Of a stretch of 13,032 nucleotides of DNA, positions 8,001 to 11,965 are shown one piece after another. Under the pieces are notes generated by a model. That model searched no databases. It was given only the letters and a program-made list of their open reading frames with translations, and was not told the DNA's origin. This DNA is from JAPUIN01 sp041580375. Lineage in GTDB: Bacteria > Acidobacteriota > Polarisedimenticolia > Gp22-AA2. The stretch spans positions 1 through 13,032 of the forward strand of contig JBFGDZ010000099.1 of assembly GCA_041580375.1 (NCBI GenBank). Reading direction: 5' to 3'. The stretch's first letter is position 1. Each line of letters begins with the position of its first letter. Position numbers and translations under genes: made by a program.

Positions 8001-8009
8001 GCCGCCTGA
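5007..8009 (+). CDS. Soluble hybrid sensor histidine kinase (PAS-GAF-GAF-PAS-HisKA-HATPase-REC)
   Basis: This 1000-residue protein senses a signal through four ligand-binding-type modules, autophosphorylates and passes the phosphate to its own receiver. Domains in order: PAS about 26-136, GAF about 165-315, GAF about 325-500, PAS about 505-620, HisKA with VAHELNNPLAGVIGFSEILL (H643), HATPase_c with N box (N755), DDGPGIP (787-791 region) and GKGTGLGLSI (from 810), then REC with acidic pair D877/D878, phosphoacceptor D921 in SDLKMPEMDG, T950 and K973. No signal peptide or membrane helix is visible, so it is cytosolic. No DNA-binding output or phosphotransfer domain follows the REC, so an external partner is expected. 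ATG 5007 is preceded by GAAGGAGAGG (4986-4995), spacing slightly long at 11; ATG 5016 is an alternative. A TTG at 4938 also opens the frame but its extra residues fall in the leader. The signal is unknown; cysteines in the second PAS are too few to call a cofactor. Confidence 0.92.
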   Translation: MGEMSAGAAAPGPHGAGHQEGGLGPDDIARIMERLGEGAILVDLLSRAVLKANEQFYRMSRFTAEDLSKISLARLHDLADLERILQNAHDPVRSGEILKDMTVSGRDGALFAADVRVTSFAHGESALVLLTYHAPSREEAPEKTARDAGATPQPATPASLPAFTQRLASVRERDDLCRVLVEASAALMGAEAILLIVQRGSQPGTETIASSGFPPPAEEAAGRWLAQQVTSGLLSPERPRVIESLASEEGIRTVNGALPDSKIRALVILPFESDGRLLGAWALGYPEAGRARTCDLHLGRTLAAHVAGTAAGVLVLERTRREKSHHEVLNRIISWLRGPLDLNGILASLCAELSRALEADRCIILVAEGGGEEAGAKLRVEAEFCGGERPPLKPKGSIAFGASSLGSAVLYSKGPLAVEDVTMRADLTEDGGEAIRRFDLRGFIMAKIVSRQEVIGLVAVGRSAQPRPWTAEEVDLVRAVADHAAITMETGRLAQASQERAAQIERERREWERTFDAIPDMLSIHDGYGRMLRANLALQVRLGGDPRRFAGRTCTEILEIVMGQSSGCPHEEAQRSRRAIVREVQGELGVFSLTAIPCFDASGKCLYIIHVAKEITEEKQIREQLLQTEKMAAVGNLVSGVAHELNNPLAGVIGFSEILLEKEDEGKRKKTIERIRDEGERASRIVRNLLTFARKHKPESSMTDINSVIGRTLELRAYDLRVNKIKVVTELSQDLPRTLADPNQLLQVFMNIVTNAEQAMREAHGKGTLTIRSTVADGVIRLTFEDDGPGIPPEHLKKVFDPFFTTKEVGKGTGLGLSICHGIIKEHNGTIGATSAEGQGTVFTLDLPIATGPEIRAEVRRSAAAIKAPPSSILVVDDELAVREMMRDALTARGHRVDVVESGQGALDAVRRQRYDAIVSDLKMPEMDGRELFERLMKDHPDLAGRTVFTSGDTVSDETRSFFEKSGRPYILKPFKVQDMIESVERVIVDASPPDGRRAA

Positions 8010-8017
8010 AGGCGTCC

Positions 8018-8089
8018 GGGCCACCCGGCGCCGGCGGGCCACCCGGCGTCGGCGGGCCACCCGGCGTCGGCGGGCCGCCCGACACCGCC
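8018..8089. repeat. 18-bp tandem repeat, about four copies
   Basis: Units start at 8018, 8036, 8054 and 8072. The second and third are identical (GGGCCACCCGGCGTCGGC), the first differs at one base and the fourth is degenerate (GGGCCGCCCGACACCGCC). The array begins eight bases after the kinase stop codon and is outside any gene I support. Copies contain GGCC/GCCGGC inversions able to fold, so it may act as a transcript 3' structure. Confidence 0.85.
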
Positions 8090-8097
8090 GCGCGGGG

Positions 8098-8128
8098 TTG
8101 TGCGCGGCCGCGTCCGGGATGATAGACT
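8098..8128 (+). promoter_or_regulatory. Weak promoter candidate for the small basic protein
   Basis: TAGACT at 8123-8128 (within GATGATAGACTCG) matches four of six -10 bases. TTGTGC at 8098-8103 gives only a three-base -35 match with a long 19-bp spacer. It is the best candidate between the 18-bp repeats and the gene at 8194. Confidence 0.25.
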
Positions 8129-8150
8129 CGCGGCCTCTCGGACCACGATC

Positions 8151-8170
8151 AACGGTTCGCAACGGTTCGC
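8151..8170. repeat. Two perfect tandem copies of a 10-bp sequence in the leader of the small basic gene
   Basis: AACGGTTCGC occurs twice head to tail at 8151-8160 and 8161-8170, one helical turn apart, ending nine bases before the Shine-Dalgarno of the 8194 gene. The one-turn spacing suits a regulator binding one DNA face, but with no known matching factor this is inference. Confidence 0.8.
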
Positions 8171-8193
8171 GTTTCAACAGGTGAGGTACACGA

Positions 8194-8415
8194 ATGGCTC
8201 GCACTCCCGATCTCGCAGGCGCCATGGCCGCCGTCGTCGCGCGCAGCGTCAAGGGGACGCTCGGCGGGCGGCTGAAGAAGCTGGAGACCCGCATGAAGCG
8301 GCTCGAACGCCGCCTGAGCAAGGTCCGATCCAGCCGCGCCGCCGGCACCACGCGCCGGCGCCGCCGTCCCGGCCGCCCCCGCAAGCGCGGCCGGCGCTCC
8401 CGCTCGCGCCGCTGA
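8194..8415 (+). CDS. Small highly basic coiled-coil / AT-hook-like protein, putative nucleoid-associated
   Basis: The 73-residue product has 28 Arg/Lys against 3 acidic residues. Residues 27-44 place L27, L30, M34, L37, L41 and V44 at 3-4 spacing, a clean heptad pattern for a short coiled coil. The C-terminal third is an arginine-rich tail containing PGRPRKRGR (59-67), an AT-hook core (GRP flanked by basic residues). Together this suggests an oligomerising protein that binds DNA in the minor groove, like the histone-H1-like or AT-hook proteins of some GC-rich bacteria; RNA or ribosome binding is an alternative. Evidence for a real gene is the strong Shine-Dalgarno AGGTGAGG (8179-8186) seven bases before the ATG and its isolation between two non-coding stretches on the same strand. 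I cannot assign a named family. Confidence 0.72.
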   Translation: MARTPDLAGAMAAVVARSVKGTLGGRLKKLETRMKRLERRLSKVRSSRAAGTTRRRRRPGRPRKRGRRSRSRR

Positions 8416-8426
8416 ACGGTCCGGGT

Positions 8427-8432
8427 TAAAAT
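8427..8432 (+). promoter_or_regulatory. -10-like element upstream of the aldehyde dehydrogenase operon
   Basis: TAAAAT matches five of six -10 bases and sits in TTAAAATAACG, the only AT-rich patch between the small basic gene and the dehydrogenase start 75 bp downstream. No convincing -35 sits at 16-18 bp upstream, so any promoter here would be activator-dependent or weak. Confidence 0.35.
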
Positions 8433-8460
8433 AACGACTCCATTCCAACCGGCCGGGATA

Positions 8461-8483
8461 CCCCGCGATCGAACCGCGCGGGG
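8461..8483 (+). other. Hairpin in the aldehyde dehydrogenase leader
   Basis: CCCCGCG (8461-8467) and CGCGGGG (8477-8483) form a perfect 7-bp stem around a 9-base loop, 25 bases upstream of the GTG start and 13 bases before the Shine-Dalgarno GGAGG (8496-8500). There is no T run, so it is a leader structure and not a terminator; a regulatory role is unproven. Confidence 0.4.
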
Positions 8484-8507
8484 ATCGGCTCTTGCGGAGG
8501 CGATCCG

Positions 8508-9965
8508 GTGAGAAAGCTCTGGATCAACGGTGCGTTCGTCGACGCCGCATCGGGCCGGACGATGACGGTGATCGATCCGGCCACCGAGGAGCAGGTCGAC
8601 GTCGTTCCCCGCGGAGGCGCGGAGGACGTCGAGCGGGCGGTGGCGGCGGCGAAGGAGGCGTTCCCGGCCTGGAAGCGGACCTCGGCCTGGGCGCGCGCCG
8701 ATCTCCTCACGGAGGCGGCCCGCAGGCTGCGCGGCAAGGTCGAGGAATTTGCCGTGACGCTGACGCGGGAGACCGGCCGTCCGATCCGCAAGAACCGCGG
8801 CTACGTCGACTGGTCCTCGACCTGCTTCGACTACTACGCCGGGCTGATCCGCGAGCGCCGCGGGCGCGTCGTCCCCTCGGCCGAGACCGGGCAGCTCAAC
8901 CTGGTGCTGAAGGAGCCGCTCGGCGTCGTCGGCTGCATCGTCCCGTTCAACTACCCGCTCATGCTCCTGTCGTGGAAGGTGGCCCCCGCGCTGGCGGCGG
9001 GGAACACGGTCGTGATCAAGCCGGCCTCGCACACGCCCCTCACGACGCTCGACCTGCACGCCTTGTTCGATCACCTGCCGAAGGGCGTCGTGAACATCAT
9101 CACCGGATCGGGCGAGGAGGTCGGCGACGCGCTCGTAACCCACCCCGACGTCCCTTGCATCGCGTTCACGGGCAGCACCGCGGTCGGGCGGCGCATCTTC
9201 CGGCTGGCCGCCGACCGCATGAAGAAGCTGCACCTCGAGCTGGGCGGCAGCGACGCGTCGATCGTCTGCTCCGACGCCGACGTCGACGCGGCCGCCCGCG
9301 CCGTGGCCTGGAACGCCTTCCTCAACGCCGGGCAGGTCTGCACGAGCGCCGAGCGCATCTACGTCGAACAGACCGTCTACGACCGGTTCCTGGAGAATCT
9401 CGCCGGGCGGGCCGCGAAGCTCGTCGTCGGTCCGGGCATGGACGAGCGATCCGAGATCACGCCCCTCATCGGCGCGAAGGAGCGGGACGCCGTGGAGACG
9501 CTCGTCGCGCGGGCGAAGGAGGAGGGCGCCGGGATCGCCTGCGGCGGCCGGCGCCCGGGGCACCTTCCGAAGGGGTTCTTCTACGAGCCGACCGTCCTGG
9601 CCAACGCGCGCCACGGCATGTCGATCTTCCGCGAGGAGATCTTCGGGCCGCTGGCGCCGGTCATCCCGTTCCGCTCCTTCGAGGAAGGGCTGGCGCTGGC
9701 GAACGACTCGCCGTACGGGCTGGGGGCGTGCCTCTATTCGAACGACGCGCGCAAGGTGCGCCGTTACTATGAGGAGATCCAGGCCGGCAACGTCTGGATC
9801 AACGACCCGCTGGTGGACAACCCGGCCGGGCCGTTCGGCGGCATGAAGATGTCCGGCCTCGGCCGCGAGCTGGGCGAGGAGGGCCTGGAGGAGTTCCAGC
9901 AGACGAAGCACGTCCACTGGGACATCGAAGCCGCCCCCAAGGAGGCCTGGTACCCGTGGACGTGA
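8508..9965 (+). CDS. NAD(P)-dependent aldehyde dehydrogenase
   Basis: The 485-residue enzyme oxidises an aldehyde to its acid with NAD(P), in the cytoplasm. All ALDH catalytic features are present: PFNYPL with N148, VVIKPAS with K171, the cofactor loop FTGSTAVGRRIF, LELGGSDASIV with general base E244, and GQVCTSAERIYV with nucleophile C278. EIFGPLAPVIPF and PFGGMKMSGLGRE close the C-terminal part. Length is normal for the family. The N-terminal INGAFVDAASG and the overall motif set are like the betaine-aldehyde and succinate-semialdehyde dehydrogenase branches, but substrate cannot be fixed from motifs. GTG 8508 is chosen because GGAGG at 8496-8500 is seven bases upstream and the N-terminus (MRKLWINGAFVD) matches family starts. 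Its last ten bases overlap the next gene, and it leads an apparent three-gene operon with a dienelactone-hydrolase-family gene and queF. Confidence 0.93.
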   Translation: MRKLWINGAFVDAASGRTMTVIDPATEEQVDVVPRGGAEDVERAVAAAKEAFPAWKRTSAWARADLLTEAARRLRGKVEEFAVTLTRETGRPIRKNRGYVDWSSTCFDYYAGLIRERRGRVVPSAETGQLNLVLKEPLGVVGCIVPFNYPLMLLSWKVAPALAAGNTVVIKPASHTPLTTLDLHALFDHLPKGVVNIITGSGEEVGDALVTHPDVPCIAFTGSTAVGRRIFRLAADRMKKLHLELGGSDASIVCSDADVDAAARAVAWNAFLNAGQVCTSAERIYVEQTVYDRFLENLAGRAAKLVVGPGMDERSEITPLIGAKERDAVETLVARAKEEGAGIACGGRRPGHLPKGFFYEPTVLANARHGMSIFREEIFGPLAPVIPFRSFEEGLALANDSPYGLGACLYSNDARKVRRYYEEIQAGNVWINDPLVDNPAGPFGGMKMSGLGRELGEEGLEEFQQTKHVHWDIEAAPKEAWYPWT

Positions 9966-10798
9966 GACGGATCGTCCCCGGCATCGCGCCCCGCGGCGCA
10001 GCGATCGCCGCCGTGCTGGCCGCCGCGCTCACCGCCTCCGCGGCGCTGTCGGCGCGACAGGGGCCGCCGGGCGAGCTGGTCCGCTTCCAGGCCGGTGGCG
10101 ATGAGGTGCGCGCCTACCTGGCCCGCCCCGCCGGCGACCGGCCGGCCCCCGGCGTCGTCGTCCTGCACGAATGGTGGGGCCTCAATGGGCAGATCAAGGG
10201 GGTCGCCGACCGTCTCGCGCGGGAGGGGTTCCTGGCGATCGTGCCGGATCTCTACCGCGGAAAGGTCGCCGACACGGCCGAGCTGGCGCACGAGCTGATG
10301 CGCGCCCTGGACGAGGATCGCGCCGTCGCCATCGTCCGCGCCGCGACCGCGTACCTGCGCGAGGAGGGGTCGGCGGCGGAGCGGCCCGTCGGTACGATCG
10401 GATTCTGCATGGGGGGCAGCCTGTCCCTCTCGGCGGCCCTGGCGATCCCGGAGATCCGGGCGGCCGTGATCTATTACGGGCGCGTGAAGACGTCGGCCGA
10501 GGCCGTCGCCCCGCTCGGCTGTCCGCTCCTGGGCCTGTTCGGCGAGGAGGACCGCGGCATCCCGGTCGAGGACGTGCGCCGGTTCGAGAGCGCCCTCAAG
10601 GAGGCCGGCAAGACGGCGGAGATCCACCTCTACCCCTCGGCGGGACACGCGTTCTTCAACGAGACCCGGCCGTCGTACGACCGCTCGGCCGCCGCGGACG
10701 CGTGGGAGCGGACCCGCACCTTCCTGCGCAAGCACCTGACGGCGCCCGCCGCGGCGACGGACGACTCCCCGGGGCGGAACGAAGCGGGCGGAGAGTGA
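9956..10798 (+). CDS. Exported dienelactone hydrolase family protein
   Basis: This is a 280-residue alpha/beta hydrolase of the dienelactone hydrolase (carboxymethylenebutenolidase) type. The triad is visible: C151 in GFCMGG, D199 in GEEDRGIP and H231 in GHAFFN. Spacing (48 and 32) is close to that of classical dienelactone hydrolase (C123, D171, H202). The oxyanion-side motif VVLHEWWGLN is also typical. Classical members are cytosolic and about 235 residues; here an N-terminal extension of about 35 residues has arginines followed by the hydrophobic run AAIAAVLAAALTASAALSA, a signal peptide, so the enzyme is probably periplasmic. Start: GTG 9956 has AAGGAGG at 9939-9945, ten bases upstream; GTG 9962 (overlapping the previous stop as GTGA) is possible. 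The gene overlaps the aldehyde dehydrogenase by 10 bp. Substrate is unknown; lactone or ester cleavage is inferred. Confidence 0.88.
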   Translation: MDVRRIVPGIAPRGAAIAAVLAAALTASAALSARQGPPGELVRFQAGGDEVRAYLARPAGDRPAPGVVVLHEWWGLNGQIKGVADRLAREGFLAIVPDLYRGKVADTAELAHELMRALDEDRAVAIVRAATAYLREEGSAAERPVGTIGFCMGGSLSLSAALAIPEIRAAVIYYGRVKTSAEAVAPLGCPLLGLFGEEDRGIPVEDVRRFESALKEAGKTAEIHLYPSAGHAFFNETRPSYDRSAAADAWERTRTFLRKHLTAPAAATDDSPGRNEAGGE

Positions 10799-10799
10799 C

Positions 10800-11156
10800 G
10801 TGCCGACGCAACCGTCGAAGGGACTCGAGACGTTTCCCAACCCGCGCCCGGGGCGCGACTACGAGATCTCCTTCGAGTGCCCGGAGTTCACCTGCCTGTG
10901 CCCCCGCACCGGCCAGCCCGATTTCGCCTGCATCCGGATCGTCTACGTCCCCGCCGACCTGTGCGTGGAGCTCAAGTCCCTCAAGCTCTACCTCTGGTCG
11001 TTTCGCGACGAGGGGCACTTTCACGAGGACGTCACCAATCGCATCCTGGACGACCTGGTCGCGCTGCTGCGGCCGAAACGGCTCACCGTCACCGGCGATT
11101 TCAACGTGCGCGGCGGGATCCACACGGTGGTGACCGCGGTCCACCCGGACCGGTGA
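10800..11156 (+). CDS. queF: NADPH-dependent 7-cyano-7-deazaguanine (preQ0) reductase
   Basis: QueF reduces the nitrile of preQ0 to the amine preQ1, the base later inserted into tRNA and turned into queuosine. The 118-residue length is that of the short, single-domain, YkvM-type form that builds a T-fold assembly. CPEFTCLCPRTGQPDF carries nucleophile C34 and acid D41, seven residues apart as in Bacillus subtilis QueF (C55, D62). The QueF motif is ELKSLKLYLWSFRDEGHFHE, with the NADPH-binding segment and substrate Glu-His. The GTG start at 10800 comes one base after the upstream stop (10796-10798), with GGCGGAGAG just before it, so translation is probably coupled. No other queuosine gene (queC, queD, queE, tgt) is in view, so its pairing with an aldehyde dehydrogenase and a hydrolase looks positional and not functional. 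Confidence 0.95.
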   Translation: MPTQPSKGLETFPNPRPGRDYEISFECPEFTCLCPRTGQPDFACIRIVYVPADLCVELKSLKLYLWSFRDEGHFHEDVTNRILDDLVALLRPKRLTVTGDFNVRGGIHTVVTAVHPDR

Positions 11157-11193
11157 GGCCAAATCGATCCTCGATCCGCCGCGGCTTTTCGTA

Positions 11194-11222
11194 TTGTCCG
11201 GACCGGGATGTGACCGTATATT
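11194..11222 (+). promoter_or_regulatory. Sigma70-like promoter for the 11264 gene and the metzincin
   Basis: TTGTCC (11194-11199, four of six) and TATATT (11217-11222, five of six) are 17 bp apart, the best promoter match in the window. It begins 38 bp after the queF stop. Predicted transcription start is near 11229, leaving a leader of about 35 bases to the TTG start. Confidence 0.6.
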
Positions 11223-11240
11223 TCCGGCTGCGCTGCCGGA
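11196..11240. promoter_or_regulatory. Two TCCGG palindromes flanking the -10 element, possible operator
   Basis: GTCCGGAC (11196-11203) is an 8-bp palindrome overlapping the -35. TCCGGC-TGCGCT-GCCGGA (11223-11240) is a 6-bp-arm inverted repeat directly after the -10, covering the likely start point. They share TCCGG, so a repressor could bind both. Alternatively the second is only a 5' hairpin in the mRNA. Confidence 0.35.
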
Positions 11241-11263
11241 CTAAACTGTTGAGGAACAAAAAC

Positions 11264-11965
11264 TTGCAGACTATTCAGCGTTGGCGCGGCCGGCCCGCGC
11301 GGAAGATCCTCGCTGCCGTCCCGGCGATCGCGCGCTCGTGCGCCCTGTTCGCGGTCGCGTGCCTCGCGGCCACGGGGTCCGCGCACGCGGCCGTCGTTCC
11401 ATGGATGGAGATCGAGGAGATGACCCGCCGGGCGGAGGTGATCGCGCTCGGCCGGGTCGATCGGGTCGACAGCGAGTGGACCGCCGACGGCGCCATGATC
11501 ATCACGCGCGCCGTCATCGATGTGGAGAAGGGGCTGAAGGGAGGACCTCTCCGCGAGGTGACGGTCGAGGTGCCGGGAGGCCGGGTGGGGGATCAGATGA
11601 TGGTCGCCTCCGGGGCGCCGGGATTCGAGCGCGGGGAGCGGCTCATCCTGTTCCTCGAGCGGCCCGGAGGGAAGACGCCCGGGGGGAAGACGGCCGGGAC
11701 GCCGTTCGGCGTGGTCGGCTGGAACCTCGGCAAGATGACCGTGCGGCGCGACGCGCGCACCGGCCGCGACGTCGTGCACGGAGCCCCCGGTCCGGCCGTC
11801 GCCTACGTGGGACCCGACGGCCGCCCGATCGATCCCTCACGCAGCCGCCGCGGCCCGGAGGAGCTGGGCCGCTTCCTCCAGCGCATCGAGGAACTCCTCG
11901 AGGCGCCCGGCCCGTCCGGCGACCCGGCCGCGCCCGGCCGATCCGCGGGGGAGCGGGGATCGTGA
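11264..11965 (+). CDS. Exported protein of unknown function, coupled to a metzincin protease
   Basis: I do not recognise a named family. The 233-residue product has a basic N-terminus, a hydrophobic segment and an AHA cleavage site after residue 42, so it is exported. The mature part opens VVPWMEIEEMTRRAEVIALG, continues with beta-rich motifs ITRAVIDVEKGLKG and VTVEVPGGRVGD (about 79-110), SGAPGFERGERLILFLERPG (about 116-135), and after a short GGKT-type repeat (135-145) FGVVGWNLGKMTV (148-160). A charged helix and a Pro/Gly/Ala-rich tail end it. The compact beta pattern suggests an OB-like or small barrel fold. The TTG start at 11264 is chosen because GAGGA (11251-11255) is eight bases upstream, a signal peptide follows at once, and the promoter lies just before. 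Its TGA overlaps the protease start as GTGA, so the two are translationally coupled. A chaperone, inhibitor or adaptor of the protease is inference only. Confidence 0.8.
   Translation: MQTIQRWRGRPARKILAAVPAIARSCALFAVACLAATGSAHAAVVPWMEIEEMTRRAEVIALGRVDRVDSEWTADGAMIITRAVIDVEKGLKGGPLREVTVEVPGGRVGDQMMVASGAPGFERGERLILFLERPGGKTPGGKTAGTPFGVVGWNLGKMTVRRDARTGRDVVHGAPGPAVAYVGPDGRPIDPSRSRRGPEELGRFLQRIEELLEAPGPSGDPAAPGRSAGERGS

Noticed and set aside
8018..8089. CRISPR-like array
   Set aside because: The 18-bp units are contiguous with no unique spacers and no cas genes are present; it is a plain tandem repeat.
2640..9917. A - strand reading frame open for more than 7 kb across several genes
   Set aside because: Its codons align exactly with the codons of the aconitase-family, kinase and aldehyde dehydrogenase genes, which all share one frame. 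Antisense stops would need TTA, CTA or TCA codons, which such GC-rich genes avoid. The product is Arg/Ala/Gly/His-rich with no domain, while the + strand genes show full catalytic motifs.
11178..11189. GCCGCGGC followed by TTTT after queF as an intrinsic terminator
   Set aside because: The palindrome has no loop bases, so it cannot form a stable hairpin as such, and the T run is only four bases.
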